64,000 nucleotides of DNA, taken from positions 1 to 64,000 of the forward strand of contig JADZGD010000120.1 in the NCBI GenBank assembly GCA_020854055.1, given 5' to 3'. This DNA is from Bryobacterales bacterium. Lineage in GTDB: Bacteria; Acidobacteriota; Terriglobia; Bryobacterales; Bryobacteraceae. The notes under the pieces are model-generated. The model saw nothing but the letters and a program-made list of their open reading frames with translations, had not been told where the DNA came from and made no database searches. This document shows, piece by piece, positions 11,032 to 20,720 of the stretch (its first letter is position 1; every line of letters begins with the position of its first letter). The position numbers and the translations under genes are program-made.

Positions 11032-12108
11032 ATGGACGAAAAGGAACGCGAACGCACACTCAGCGCAACGCTGGGCCAGATCGAAAAGCAGTTTGGCAAG
11101 GGCTCGATCCTGCGGTTGGGAGCCAGGGAGGCCGTGATTCCGATCTCCTCCATCTCTACCGGTTCGATTTCGCTGGATGCCGCGCTCGGAATCGGCGGGT
11201 TTCCCCGGGGCCGCATCAGCGAGATTTACGGTCCGGAATCCTCCGGCAAGACGACGGTCGCGTTGCAGGTGGTGGCGGAGGCGCAGAAAGCTGGCGGAAT
11301 GGCGGCGTTCATTGACGTGGAGCATGCGCTCGACCCGATCTACGCCCGCAGGCTGGGCGTCGATGTGGACAACCTGCTGGTCTCCCAACCCGACTTTGCT
11401 GAGCAGGCGCTCGAAATCACCAACGCGCTGATCTCTTCGGGCTCAATCGACGTGCTGGTTGTCGATTCGGTGGCGGCGCTGGTTCCCAAAGCCGAACTGG
11501 ACGGCGAGATGGGCGACACTTTCGTAGGAGTCCAGGCGCGGCTGATGTCCCAGGCCATGCGCAAACTCACCGGGAACGTTTCGAAATCGAACACCTGTCT
11601 CATCTTTATCAATCAGATCCGCGAGAAGATCGGCGTCATGTTCGGCAGCCCGGAAACCACCACCGGTGGCCGTGCGCTGAAGTTCTACTCCTCCGTGCGG
11701 GCCGATATCCGCCGCATCGGCGCCATCAAGGATGGCGAAACGGTGTCGGGTAACCGCACCAAGGTCAAGATCGTGAAGAACAAGCTCGCGCCGCCTTTCC
11801 GTGAAGCCGAGTTCGACATCATGTACGGCGAAGGCATCTCCAAGGAAGGTGATCTGATCGACCTCGGCGTGGCCAACAACGTGGTTGAAAAGAGCGGTTC
11901 CTGGTACAGCTACAAAGGCGAGCGGATTGGCCAGGGGCGCGAGAATGCACGGCAGTTTCTGAAAGATAACGCCGACCTCCGCGCGCAGGTCGACGCCCAG
12001 TTAAGGACGGCGCTCAGGCTGCCCGCAGCCGGAGATCCGGCGCTCGCTGCCGTGCCCGCGCCCGAAACGCAGGCCAAACAGGCCCCCGCCGGCGGGCGCT
12101 CCCGTTAG
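11032..12108 (+). CDS. recA: Recombinase RecA
   Basis: This is the strand-exchange ATPase of homologous recombination and co-protease for the SOS response. The 358-residue protein has Walker A GPESSGKT near residue 67, the [13 protein letters not shown] Walker B region, the L2 loop with [17 protein letters not shown], and the [10 protein letters not shown] motif. The C-terminal tail is rich in Ala and Pro rather than strongly acidic. The start codon at 11032 follows AAGGAACAGG. It converges on mnmE across a 140-base gap in which I see no gene. Confidence 0.98.
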   Translation: MDEKERERTLSATLGQIEKQFGKGSILRLGAREAVIPISSISTGSISLDAALGIGGFPRGRISEIYGPESSGKTTVALQVVAEAQKAGGMAAFIDVEHALDPIYARRLGVDVDNLLVSQPDFAEQALEITNALISSGSIDVLVVDSVAALVPKAELDGEMGDTFVGVQARLMSQAMRKLTGNVSKSNTCLIFINQIREKIGVMFGSPETTTGGRALKFYSSVRADIRRIGAIKDGETVSGNRTKVKIVKNKLAPPFREAEFDIMYGEGISKEGDLIDLGVANNVVEKSGSWYSYKGERIGQGRENARQFLKDNADLRAQVDAQLRTALRLPAAGDPALAAVPAPETQAKQAPAGGRSR

Positions 12109-12248
12109 TGCGCCGGCCAATCCCGGTACAGCGTGGCCAGCGGCCAGTCTTCCGGCAGGTCTGCCACTTCGCGTTGGGCGCGAATCGATACGCATCCCGC
12201 GCCGGTCGAAACCAACATGATGCCGAATCGCACGGTGGTCCTCCCGGG

Positions 12249-13601
12249 CTATTTGCCGATACAAAAGGTCGAAAAGATTCGATTGAGGATATCATCCGCC
12301 GTCGTCGCGCCCGTGACGGCATCCACTGGTTGGAGCATGGCGTAGAGATCGAGCAGAATCATCTCGTGGGGAATTCCGGCTTCCACTGCCTGCCGGGCCT
12401 TGGCGGCCGCCTCACGGCTCTCGCGCAGTAGGTGCTCATGACGCACGCTCGTCAGAAAACCGGCCTCACGCTCCAAGCCGCCCGAAGGAGCCAGCGTCTC
12501 AATCACCGTCTTGCGCAGCAACGGAACTCCCTCTCCGGTGCGCGCCGAAACGGACAGATATGGCCCTTTGAGCAGGGCGGCGCAAGGGAGATCCGCTTTG
12601 TTGCCGGCCAGCACGGAAGGACCGGAGCCGCGGGCGCGGTCAATCAACTCCAGGTCTTCACCGGTTACCGGCACTGAGAGGTCAACCACCACGATGGTCA
12701 GGTCGGCATCCGCAATCGCCTGGTAGCTGCGTTCGATGCCCAACTTCTCCACCACATCGCCGGAGTGGCGAATGCCGGCGGTATCGACGAACCGCACCGG
12801 AATTCCGTCGAGTGACGCGGTTTCCGACACCAGGTCTCGCGTGGTGCCCGGGATGTCGGTGACGATCGCCCGGTCCTGTTCCAGCAGGCGATTGAACAGG
12901 CTGCTTTTGCCCACGTTCGGCCGGCCAACGATGGCGAGCGTCAGCCCGGAGTGGACCAACTTGCCGTAGGCGAAGCTGGCGATCAGCCGATCCAGGTCCG
13001 CTGCAATCGGGTCGAGTCTCGCCAGAATCTCTTCCGAGGAGGCCACTGCGATATCGTCTTCGGCGAAATCGATACCCGCTTCGAGTACGGCGATCAGATC
13101 GAGCATCTGCTGCTTTACGGGCGCCAGCCGCCGGGAGAGCGATCCATCCACCTGTTGAGCGGCTACCCGCGCCTGGTATAGAGTGGTCGCCTCAATCAGG
13201 TCGCGCACGGCCTCGGCCTGGGGCAGGTCGAGCCGTCCGTTCAGATAGGCGCGCAGCGTGAACTCGCCCGGCTCGGCCAGCCGCGCGCCGGCCGCGCAGG
13301 CCCGCTCAATTGCAAACCGCAACACCACCGGCGCACCGTGGCAACTGATCTCGATCACGTCCTCCGAAGTGTAGGAGCGAGGCGCCTCGAAGCAAGTGAC
13401 TACCACCTGGTCTACCATCGAGCCGTCCTCGTCCACCAGTTCCGCGAGGGCGGCACTCCAACTGCGCCAGGCGAACCCGGCCGGGAATCGAAGGATGGAA
13501 GACGCAACGGCCCGCGCTCCGGGCCCGGAAAGACGGATTACTCCCAGACCGCCGCGGCCAGGCGGCGTGGAGACCGCAACGATGGTGTCGTGAAGCTGGA
13601 T
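12249..13601 (-). CDS. mnmE: tRNA uridine-5-carboxymethylaminomethyl(34) synthesis GTPase MnmE, apparent ATC start
   Basis: MnmE works with MnmG to modify the wobble uridine of tRNAs. The G domain carries [12 protein letters not shown] and DIPGTTRD, and the C terminus ends in the formylated-folate/cysteine motif FCIGK. The first canonical start (GTG at 13436) would delete about 55 residues. The frame upstream clearly encodes the conserved N terminus ([17 protein letters not shown], then RLSG). No ATG, GTG or TTG exists between the preceding in-frame TAA (the jag stop) and that motif. The best start is ATC at 13601-13599, six bases after the jag stop with AAGG upstream. It gives 450 residues, the family length. 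A sequence error is the alternative. Confidence 0.93.
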   Translation of the reverse strand: MQLHDTIVAVSTPPGRGGLGVIRLSGPGARAVASSILRFPAGFAWRSWSAALAELVDEDGSMVDQVVVTCFEAPRSYTSEDVIEISCHGAPVVLRFAIERACAAGARLAEPGEFTLRAYLNGRLDLPQAEAVRDLIEATTLYQARVAAQQVDGSLSRRLAPVKQQMLDLIAVLEAGIDFAEDDIAVASSEEILARLDPIAADLDRLIASFAYGKLVHSGLTLAIVGRPNVGKSSLFNRLLEQDRAIVTDIPGTTRDLVSETASLDGIPVRFVDTAGIRHSGDVVEKLGIERSYQAIADADLTIVVVDLSVPVTGEDLELIDRARGSGPSVLAGNKADLPCAALLKGPYLSVSARTGEGVPLLRKTVIETLAPSGGLEREAGFLTSVRHEHLLRESREAAAKARQAVEAGIPHEMILLDLYAMLQPVDAVTGATTADDILNRIFSTFCIGK

Positions 13602-13607
13602 GCCTCG

Positions 13608-14195
13608 TTACCTTCGGCCGTGCGAACGGTTCATCGGCGGGCGGCCCGGCCGTCCCTCATCCATGCTGGGCCTCGATGGCATACCGGCCGGGTAGATGGT
13701 TACCTGCCGGCGAGATCCCATGCCGGAGCTTTCACTGCGAACCGCCGGTTCATTGCGCAGCGCCAGGTGGATAATGCGGCGTTCACGGCTGGTCATCGGC
13801 CCGAACCGGAATGGCGAATGAGAGCTCTTGACGCGGTCCGCCGCGGTCAGCGCGCTGAGGCGAAGCTCCTCGATCCGCAGCATACGGTAATCGTTGACAT
13901 CGAAGCAGATCTTTTCATGATCTTCCGACGGTATCCGCAGCGCTTCCATCGAGAGCTGTTCCACGGCCAGCAGCAGTTCGCCGCGGTTGGCGAGCAGCAG
14001 ATCCAGATCGCGCCCGCCGAACTGTACCAGCAGCTCGGGATTTTCGATTTCCGGATGGGGAGGTTCGCCCTCGGCGAACTCAAATGTCAGGTCGAGGCCG
14101 GCTTTGTCGAACACCTTCCTCAGGAAGGGCTCCAGTCGCGGGCGAAGCTCTTCGATCTTGTACTTTTTCTCTTTCACGCTGCCACCTGAAGCCAT
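13608..14195 (-). CDS. khpB: KhpB/Jag (EloR) RNA-binding protein, R3H domain
   Basis: This RNA-binding protein is usually encoded beside yidC and takes part in cell elongation in Gram-positives. The 195-residue protein has a KH-like central part and a C-terminal R3H domain with the R-x3-H signature (RERRIIHLAL near residue 137). A basic, disordered tail follows, rich in Gly, Pro and Arg. The N-terminal Jag domain seems replaced by a short charged region, so it is a short form. It follows yidC by 10 bases and precedes mnmE by 6, indicating an operon. Confidence 0.85.
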   Translation of the reverse strand: MASGGSVKEKKYKIEELRPRLEPFLRKVFDKAGLDLTFEFAEGEPPHPEIENPELLVQFGGRDLDLLLANRGELLLAVEQLSMEALRIPSEDHEKICFDVNDYRMLRIEELRLSALTAADRVKSSHSPFRFGPMTSRERRIIHLALRNEPAVRSESSGMGSRRQVTIYPAGMPSRPSMDEGRPGRPPMNRSHGRR

Positions 14196-14205
14196 GAACC
14201 GGTTG

Positions 14206-15966
14206 TTACTTCTTCGCCCCTTTCTTCTTGGACGTCACCGCCGGAGCCGTAACCGCGGGGTGAGCCGTCCGGTTAAACAGCCACTGCTGGGCGATGCCAA
14301 CCAGATTTCCGGTGAACCAGTATAGCACCAGGCCGGAAGAGACTCCGTAGAACATGAATCCCAATACCAGAGGCATGAACATCATCATCTTCTGCTGTGC
14401 GGGATCGCCGCCGGCCGGCGGAGTCATCTTCTGCTGAATGAATTGCGAGGCGATCATGGCTACCGGAAGAATCCGTATGGGCAAATGCTCGGGCTGCGAA
14501 AGGTCGGTCACCCACAGCCAGTTGGCGCCGCGCATCTCGATGGCCACGCTCAGCACTTTGTAAAACGCAATGAAAAACGGAAGCTGCAGCAACATCGGCA
14601 TGCAACCGCCCATCGGGTTGACGCCGTTTTTCTTGTACAGCGCCATCACTTCCTGGTTCTGTTCGGCCTTGCGCGGATCCCGCATGCCCAGGCCCTTGTA
14701 CTTCTCGTTGATGGCGGCGATCTGCGGCTGCAAAAGCTGCATCTTTTTCATCGACTTCATGCTGGACATGCGCAGCGGCAGCAGCAGCAGGTTGATGACC
14801 ACAGTCACCAGGACGATGGACCAGCCGTAGTTGTGTACGATGTGGTCGTTCACCCAGTTCAGGGCGAGAAACAGGGGACGCGCCAGAAAGGCGAACCAGC
14901 CGAAATCGACAATCTGCGTCAGTTTGGGATTGATGCGCTTCAGCAGATCGAGGTCCTTCGGACCGACGAACAGGGAGAACTGGTTGTCGGCGCTTCCACC
15001 CACCGCGGCGCCCACGAAGAGTTCTTCTTTTGCGGCTTCCTTGGGATCCGGTTGGATGGAGATCTTGTGGCTGGAGGTCACCAGTTCGGTCGCGCCGTTA
15101 TCGGGCGGCAGAAAGACGGCGGCGAAATAGTTGTCCTCGATACCGGCGAATGAGAACGTGCCGGAGGCATTGACGGGACCGTTCTTTGCGGCCTTGGCGT
15201 CTTTCACTTCCAGCTTGGAGTCGCTGGCGTCGTAGTAGACCGTGTGTTGGCTGCCGAATGCATTCTGTACGCTGAAGTCGCCGAAACCTCCCTGCCAGGT
15301 CACCAGGTGGGGCAGCGGCCCGCCTCCTTGCGTAACGTCGGAACGGAAGGCGGAAAGATAGCTGTCCGGCTGGAAACGGAAAGTTTTTCGCGCCGTGACG
15401 GATCCGCCCGAATACTCAAACTCAATTCCGGTGGCGGATTGCCTGGCGACGAAGAGTGCCTGATTGAGGTCCACCGCCGGTTTCTGCCGGGGGAAAGAAT
15501 AGGAGAATGGCAGGAGCGCAGCGGCGCCGGTGGCCTGGTTCACCAGTTCCACCAACTGACCCGCGCTGTCCTTGTACGCCTTGAGTTTCCAACTTTTTAC
15601 GACTGCGCCACGATTTGAGAATACAATCTTGTACAGACTCGTTTCGATGGTGAAAGCCTGTTCGTCGGGAGCCGCAATCGTTGCCACCGATGGCGGGGTG
15701 GCTTTCCGCGCTGTTTTTGCCGGGGCCGGCGTGCCGGAGGGGGGCGCAGCCGGGATTGGCGCGGGGCTTTGGGCTTGCACTTGCTTTGCCGCGACGGGCG
15801 CCGATGGCTTGCGTCCCGCCGGCGGCTTCGGCTTATTGAAGTATTGCGTTATAAATAGAACGCCGCCCATGAGGACGAAGGCCAACAGCAGCCGCGCCTC
15901 CATGGAGATCTCTTTCTTTTTGCCGGGCGGATTGCCCGGCGGGGTCAGATTACCTGAATCGGCCAT
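14206..15966 (-). CDS. yidC: Membrane protein insertase YidC
   Basis: This protein inserts and folds inner-membrane proteins, alone or with SecYEG. The 586-residue protein has an N-terminal membrane anchor, then a Pro/Ala-rich linker. The large periplasmic P1 domain (about residues 95-350) marks the Gram-negative form. The conserved C-terminal core of transmembrane helices follows, including YGWSIVLVTVVINLLL and the MGGCMPMLLQLPFFIAFYKV segment. The tail is basic (KKKGAKK). It belongs to the rpmH-rnpA-yidD-yidC-jag-mnmE run. Confidence 0.97.
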   Translation of the reverse strand: MADSGNLTPPGNPPGKKKEISMEARLLLAFVLMGGVLFITQYFNKPKPPAGRKPSAPVAAKQVQAQSPAPIPAAPPSGTPAPAKTARKATPPSVATIAAPDEQAFTIETSLYKIVFSNRGAVVKSWKLKAYKDSAGQLVELVNQATGAAALLPFSYSFPRQKPAVDLNQALFVARQSATGIEFEYSGGSVTARKTFRFQPDSYLSAFRSDVTQGGGPLPHLVTWQGGFGDFSVQNAFGSQHTVYYDASDSKLEVKDAKAAKNGPVNASGTFSFAGIEDNYFAAVFLPPDNGATELVTSSHKISIQPDPKEAAKEELFVGAAVGGSADNQFSLFVGPKDLDLLKRINPKLTQIVDFGWFAFLARPLFLALNWVNDHIVHNYGWSIVLVTVVINLLLLPLRMSSMKSMKKMQLLQPQIAAINEKYKGLGMRDPRKAEQNQEVMALYKKNGVNPMGGCMPMLLQLPFFIAFYKVLSVAIEMRGANWLWVTDLSQPEHLPIRILPVAMIASQFIQQKMTPPAGGDPAQQKMMMFMPLVLGFMFYGVSSGLVLYWFTGNLVGIAQQWLFNRTAHPAVTAPAVTSKKKGAKK

Positions 15967-15993
15967 ATTGCATCTACCAATCTCTCACGGGGA

Positions 15994-16203
15994 TTATCGG
16001 ACGGGGTCGAACCCTCCGGCATGAAATGGATGGCACTTGAAAAGACGGCAGACCCCCATCCAGCCTCCACGGAGAAGGCCATGTCGCTCGATCGCCTGTC
16101 TCATGTAATCGGAACACGTGGGGTAAAATCGGCAGGCCGAGGGCAGCAGAGGCGAAACAAATCGCTTGTAGCCGGTCAACAGGAGTATCGCCGCCTTGCG
16201 CAT
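15994..16203 (-). CDS. yidD: Membrane protein insertion efficiency factor YidD
   Basis: This 69-residue amphipathic protein of the inner-membrane face assists YidC-dependent insertion. It has the family core [23 protein letters not shown] and the [10 protein letters not shown] segment, including the three conserved cysteines. It sits in its usual place between rnpA and yidC. An overlapping longer frame at 15974-16240 is a shadow. Confidence 0.93.
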   Translation of the reverse strand: MRKAAILLLTGYKRFVSPLLPSACRFYPTCSDYMRQAIERHGLLRGGWMGVCRLFKCHPFHAGGFDPVR

Positions 16204-16215
16204 TCCGCTTATCTT

Positions 16216-16626
16216 CTAGGCTGTATTCTGCTCCATGCACCGCCTGAAGACCTTCTCGACATCTTTGAGCAGGTCCGGAAACGGCGCCTTCAGAACCAGG
16301 CGGCGCGGATTAAACACAATCCACCAGCCGCGCCCGCTTCGTGGAAGCCGCAAGCGAACCGCTTCCCGCATTCGCCGTTTGACCCGATTGCGAGCCACGG
16401 CGTTTCCAATCGCCCGGGGAACCGTGAATCCGATCCGGAATTCATCACTTTCGTGGCCGGCAAGACAGAATGCGGAGAAGTACGGTCCCGGCACCCGGAT
16501 ACCATCCTGATACACTTTGAGGAAGTCCTTCCTTCGCAACAAACGGTTGTTCCTTGGGAACGAGAACCGTGGAAGGAGTGCGGGCTTCTTACCGCGGCTT
16601 GGCGTAACGGACTGCTCTTTCGTCAC
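16216..16626 (-). CDS. rnpA: Ribonuclease P protein component
   Basis: This protein subunit of RNase P helps the catalytic RNA cut tRNA 5' leaders. The 136-residue protein has the [13 protein letters not shown] start of the fold and the RNR signature in [15 protein letters not shown]. The N-terminal extension of about 20 residues is basic. With its GTG start the gene overlaps the end of rpmH by 38 bases in another frame. No other start between the overlap and the conserved fold is credible, except TTGs that would cut into the fold. Confidence 0.95.
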   Translation of the reverse strand: MTKEQSVTPSRGKKPALLPRFSFPRNNRLLRRKDFLKVYQDGIRVPGPYFSAFCLAGHESDEFRIGFTVPRAIGNAVARNRVKRRMREAVRLRLPRSGRGWWIVFNPRRLVLKAPFPDLLKDVEKVFRRCMEQNTA

Positions 16627-16762
16627 TCACGGTCAGCTTGTGGCGGCCCTTGGCCCGGCGGCGGGACAAAACGGCACGGCCGTCTTTGGTTTTCATTCGC
16701 TCACGGAAGCCGTGAGTTTTCGCCCGCTTATGATTGTTCGGCTGAAAAGTACGTTTTGGCAT
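16589..16762 (-). CDS. rpmH: 50S ribosomal protein L34
   Basis: This 57-residue basic ribosomal protein opens with the invariant [20 protein letters not shown] and contains the RRRAKGR motif. It extends about 12 residues past the common L34 end with an unusual tail ([13 protein letters not shown]). Those final codons overlap the start of rnpA. The larger frame on this strand up to 17545 is a shadow of the plus-strand gene, so the ATG at 16762 is the start. It is first in the rpmH-rnpA-yidD-yidC run. Confidence 0.95.
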   Translation of the reverse strand: MPKRTFQPNNHKRAKTHGFRERMKTKDGRAVLSRRRAKGRHKLTVSDERAVRYAKPR

Positions 16763-16912
16763 CTCAGATTTCCGCGCCCGGCACGCAAGCCGAACCGTGG
16801 CGCTTGACACAATTAGGGTATTGAGGTGATAGCCCCGAACTTTCAGTATAGGCAAACCGCTCCGGTGGAGCAACCGGTGCAACTCCGGCGAGCGGCCCGC
16901 GTCTACTCTCCT

Positions 16913-17737
16913 GTGCGTTTCTGCCTGGTTTTGCTTCTGACTTCGGCTGCCTTCGCGGCTCCGGACGCCCGTGACATCGTCCGCCAGTCGGTGGCTCGGG
17001 ACCGGACCAACTGGAAATTGGCCCGCAACTATACCTATGTGGAGCGAGTCCACTTCCGCGAGTTCGATGACGACGGAAAAGTGAAACGGGAGCGCCGCCG
17101 CGCTCACGAGGTGATGAATCTCTACGGCCAGGTGTACCGCAAGCTGGTGGAACGCGACGGCCACCCCCTTCCTGCCGCCGAGGCGCAACTGGAAGACGTA
17201 AAACTCGATCGCGCGATGGCCGAGCGGCGCGCCGAACCTCTCGAAAAGCGCCAGGAGCGGGAGCAGGAGTTCGTGCGGAACCGCGAAAAGATGCGCGCCA
17301 TCGTGGAAGAGATTCCCGACGCCTTTGACTTCCGCCTGGTGGGATCGGAAATCATCAACGGCCGTGATAACTGGGTTATCGACGCCACCCCGCACCCCGG
17401 CTATCATGCAAAAAACTGGCGGAGCGGGATGTTCGCGAAGTTGCGTGGCCGGCTGTGGATCGACAAGCAGGAGTACCAGTGGACCCGCTGTAAGGCCGAG
17501 GCCTTCGACACGTTCTCCTTTTTTCTCTTTCTGGCCCGGGTTCACAAAGGTTCCAGGCTGGAAGTTGAACAGCGCAAAATCAACGACGAGATCTGGATGC
17601 CGGTGAATGCCTACGCCTGGTTTTCGGCTCGCCTGGCGCTAATCAAGAAACTGGTTGGCGACGAACGCATCGAGTACTTCAACTACCGCCGCTTCTCGGT
17701 GGAGTCGCACGTGATGGCCGAGACCGCCGGACGCTGA
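16913..17737 (+). CDS. Secreted protein of unknown function (LolA-like outer-membrane lipoprotein-sorting fold possible)
   Basis: This gene of 274 residues starts at GTG 16913, chosen because it places a clean signal peptide at the N terminus ([14 protein letters not shown] then AP). An upstream GTG at 16826 would add 29 residues before the signal. The mature protein is highly charged ([17 protein letters not shown]). It has the pattern seen in periplasmic lipoprotein-carrier-like proteins: [18 protein letters not shown], then [18 protein letters not shown] do not recognise a named family with certainty. It is divergent from rpmH and precedes a sulfatase by 67 bases. Confidence 0.75.
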   Translation: MRFCLVLLLTSAAFAAPDARDIVRQSVARDRTNWKLARNYTYVERVHFREFDDDGKVKRERRRAHEVMNLYGQVYRKLVERDGHPLPAAEAQLEDVKLDRAMAERRAEPLEKRQEREQEFVRNREKMRAIVEEIPDAFDFRLVGSEIINGRDNWVIDATPHPGYHAKNWRSGMFAKLRGRLWIDKQEYQWTRCKAEAFDTFSFFLFLARVHKGSRLEVEQRKINDEIWMPVNAYAWFSARLALIKKLVGDERIEYFNYRRFSVESHVMAETAGR

Positions 17738-17804
17738 GACGGGAATCCTGCAGGCCAACAGGCGTCTTCGGTCCGGGGGAGTTTTCGCTACAATCTGCAG
17801 AGGT

Positions 17805-19355
17805 ATGGCTACCACCCGGCGCCAATTTCTTGGGTCGCTGGCCGCTGCTTCGGTTACCCCTACAGCCGGAACGCGTCCCAACATCATTGTCATCATGGCC
17901 GATGATATGGGTTTTTCCGATACCGGGTGTTTCGGTTCGGAGGCGAGGACGCCCAACCTCGACCGTCTGGCCGCGGAGGGCGTACGTTTCACCCATTTCT
18001 ATAACTCCGCTCGTTGCTGCCCTTCGCGTGCCTCGCTGATTACCGGTCTCTACGCCCACCAGGCCGGTGTCGGCCACATGATAAGAACCTCCAAATACCC
18101 CGCCTATCAGGGCTACCTGAACGACCGCTGCGCTACGTTTGCCGAAGTTTTGAACCCGGCAGGATACCGCACGCTGATGGTTGGCAAATGGCACGTCGGA
18201 GAGGACCGGCCGCACTGGCCGCGCGATCGCGGCTTCCAGCGCTACTTCGGGCTCATCAGTGGCGCTTCCAACTATTTCCGGCTGGAGCCTGGCAGGAAGA
18301 TGGCCCTCGATGACCAGCCCTACGCTCTGCCTTCGGAAGGCTTTTATATGACGGACGCTTTCAGCCGGCAGGCCTCGGAGTGGATTACCGAATATGGCGG
18401 CAAGCCTGAGCCGTACTTTCTCTATCTGGCTTACACGGCGCCGCACTGGCCGCTGCACGCACTGCCCGATGACATCGCGCGTTACCGAGGCAAGTACATG
18501 AAAGGATGGGACATTCTACGTCATGAGCGGCATGAGCGGCAAATCGGCCTGGGGGTGGTGGAGCGTCGCTGGCCGTTGACTCCCCGCGACAAACTCGTGC
18601 CCGCCTGGAGCGGCATGGCCGGTAAGGACTCCGAAGATCTACGCATGGCCATCTATGCAGCCCAGATTGACCGGATGGATCAGGGCATCGGCCGCGTGCT
18701 CGATGCCGTCCGTAAGACCGGCAAGGAAGAGAACACGCTGGTGCTGTTTCTCGCCGATAATGGCGCCTGCGCGGAGGAGAATCTCCGATCTGAAAAGCCC
18801 GGCGTGCCCCCCGGTCCGACATCGTCATTCACGAGTTATGGGCGCCGCTGGGCCAACTTGAGCAACACTCCGTTCCGCCTTTACAAGCACTGGGTTCATG
18901 AAGGTGGCATATCGACACCACTCATCGCGCGTTGGCCACGGGGCATCCGTAACCCTAACCGCCTGATTCACCAGCCTGGGCACGAGATCGACATCATGGC
19001 CACGGTGATCGATCTGGCGGGTGCGAAGTATCCGTCCTCCCGTAACGGGGTACCACTTACGCCGCTTGCCGGCCTCAGCCTGCGGCCGGTTCTCGAAGAC
19101 CGGCCGGGCGCGGGGCACTCCTGGCTGTTCTGGGAGCATGAAGGGAACTGCGCGGTGCGGCACGGTCCCTGGAAAGCGGTAAATCGCTACCCGAACCGCT
19201 GGGAGCTGTACAACATCGAAGGGGATCGCACAGAGATGAAAGACCGCGCGGCGGGCGAACAGAGGCGCCTAAACGAAATGATCTCCCGCCATGCCGCCTG
19301 GAGCCGGAAGGTCGGGGTGGTACCGTGGGACCAATACCAGGCACAACCGAGTTGA
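17805..19355 (+). CDS. Tat-exported sulfatase (arylsulfatase family)
   Basis: This is a hydrolase of sulfate esters, probably periplasmic, acting on sulfated glycans or aryl sulfates. The 516-residue protein begins with a Tat signal (TTRRQFLGSLAAAS). It has the N-terminal metal site IIVIMADDMG, then the signature ARCCPSRASLITG, whose first cysteine of CxPSR would be converted to formylglycine. GKWH and LFLADNGA supply the other ligands. A sulfatase-maturing enzyme is not in this window. A second sulfatase lies at 44242-45714. Confidence 0.92.
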   Translation: MATTRRQFLGSLAAASVTPTAGTRPNIIVIMADDMGFSDTGCFGSEARTPNLDRLAAEGVRFTHFYNSARCCPSRASLITGLYAHQAGVGHMIRTSKYPAYQGYLNDRCATFAEVLNPAGYRTLMVGKWHVGEDRPHWPRDRGFQRYFGLISGASNYFRLEPGRKMALDDQPYALPSEGFYMTDAFSRQASEWITEYGGKPEPYFLYLAYTAPHWPLHALPDDIARYRGKYMKGWDILRHERHERQIGLGVVERRWPLTPRDKLVPAWSGMAGKDSEDLRMAIYAAQIDRMDQGIGRVLDAVRKTGKEENTLVLFLADNGACAEENLRSEKPGVPPGPTSSFTSYGRRWANLSNTPFRLYKHWVHEGGISTPLIARWPRGIRNPNRLIHQPGHEIDIMATVIDLAGAKYPSSRNGVPLTPLAGLSLRPVLEDRPGAGHSWLFWEHEGNCAVRHGPWKAVNRYPNRWELYNIEGDRTEMKDRAAGEQRRLNEMISRHAAWSRKVGVVPWDQYQAQPS

Positions 19356-19529
19356 CGGGCCATGGAATATGGAAACCATCGGACTGCCATGTTAGGCTAA
19401 GGTTTTTCCCTAAGAGGAATCCCGATCTGTCGCCGGCTCTCTATATGGTTTGCGCATTTTCCGCCGATTGGCTTTGAAGGAGGAAAGGCGTAGGGTTGAA
19501 GTGAGCCGCCAGTTCGGGCGCTTGTAGTC

Positions 19530-20720
19530 ATGCAACGGGATCCAAAGCTTCCAGGCACAATCGTCACGCCCTTTCTGGAGTGGCGGGCGCACCGGATTCA
19601 TGATCCGGTGGAGAAGCTGAAATTCCTGCGCCATGCCACCGCCCCGAAGCCCGTGCCAAAGGATGCGCCCCGGCCTGTCTGGAATTTCTTTCGCCGCAGT
19701 TGGCGATTCCAGGCCGGCGGTCTTGTCCTGGTGGCGCTACTGATTCCATCTCGAACGTTGATTACCGCCCGGGGCAGCTCCCGGGCGCGTCCGGCGGCCA
19801 CGGTTACCGAAGCCGCACCCCCTGTCATCCCCGGCGCCACGCCGAACGTCTGGCAAGTGGAAAAGACCGGCAGCTATGAGGTATACAGCAACGGCCTGCG
19901 TGTGGAAAATGAATACGCGACGGCAAACGAACCGCGGACCTACTATGTCTTTGAGCGGAATGGCAATTCCACCCAACCGCTACCGGACGCGCGCTTCGTC
20001 CCGGCGGGAATCGTCTACCATACCACCGAGAGCCACCTGGCTCCGTTTGAGCCCCAGCACACCAGACAGCTAAAGAGAATCGGGCGCTCGCTGCTCGATT
20101 ACGTTCGTCAAAACCGCTCCTACAATTTCGTGATCGACCGCTTCGGACGGGTATTCCGGGTGGTGCAGGAATCCGACGCCGCCTACCATGCCGGCAAATC
20201 GGTTTGGGCCGATTCCAACTTCTTTTACGTCAACCTCAACCACAGTTTCCTCGGTATTGCTTTTGAGGCCCAGACCAGCGCTGGCGATCAGAACCCGGTG
20301 GCCAGCCCCGCTCAGATTCACGCCGCCCGGGTGCTGACCGAAATGTTGCGTGCCCGTTACAGCATCTCGCCCGCCAACTGTGTCACGCATGCGCAGGTCT
20401 CGGTAAACCCGGCCAACATGCGGATCGGATATCACACCGATTGGGCGGGAAACTTTCCGTTTGCCGAGCTTGGCCTGACGGATAATTATGCCCAGCCGCT
20501 CCCCAGTCTCTATGCCTTCGGTTTCGGTTATGATCCGTCGTTTGTGACATCTACCGGAACCCGGCTTTGGAAGGGCCTGGAACTCGCCGAATCCCAGCTT
20601 CAGCAGGCCGCTGCCGCGGCGCACCGCCAGCCCGACGAATATCGGAAAATATTACGCAAGAGATATCGTGAAATGTTACGTGTCGTTGATAACAAGGGTG
20701 CCGAGGAGGATCACTCATGA
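19530..20720 (+). CDS. Membrane-anchored N-acetylmuramoyl-L-alanine amidase (Amidase_2/PGRP fold)
   Basis: This is a zinc amidase predicted to cut the muramyl-peptide bond of peptidoglycan. The 396-residue protein has a cytoplasmic N-terminal part of about 60 residues and one membrane helix (AGGLVLVALLIPSR). A linker follows, then the Amidase_2 domain (about residues 145-330). Likely zinc ligands are H in IVYHTTES, H in CVTHAQVS and D in HTDWAGNFPF. Its stop overlaps the start of the actin-like gene by 4 bases (ATGA), so the two are translationally coupled. The topology puts the enzyme outside and a tail inside. Confidence 0.85.
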   Translation: MQRDPKLPGTIVTPFLEWRAHRIHDPVEKLKFLRHATAPKPVPKDAPRPVWNFFRRSWRFQAGGLVLVALLIPSRTLITARGSSRARPAATVTEAAPPVIPGATPNVWQVEKTGSYEVYSNGLRVENEYATANEPRTYYVFERNGNSTQPLPDARFVPAGIVYHTTESHLAPFEPQHTRQLKRIGRSLLDYVRQNRSYNFVIDRFGRVFRVVQESDAAYHAGKSVWADSNFFYVNLNHSFLGIAFEAQTSAGDQNPVASPAQIHAARVLTEMLRARYSISPANCVTHAQVSVNPANMRIGYHTDWAGNFPFAELGLTDNYAQPLPSLYAFGFGYDPSFVTSTGTRLWKGLELAESQLQQAAAAAHRQPDEYRKILRKRYREMLRVVDNKGAEEDHS

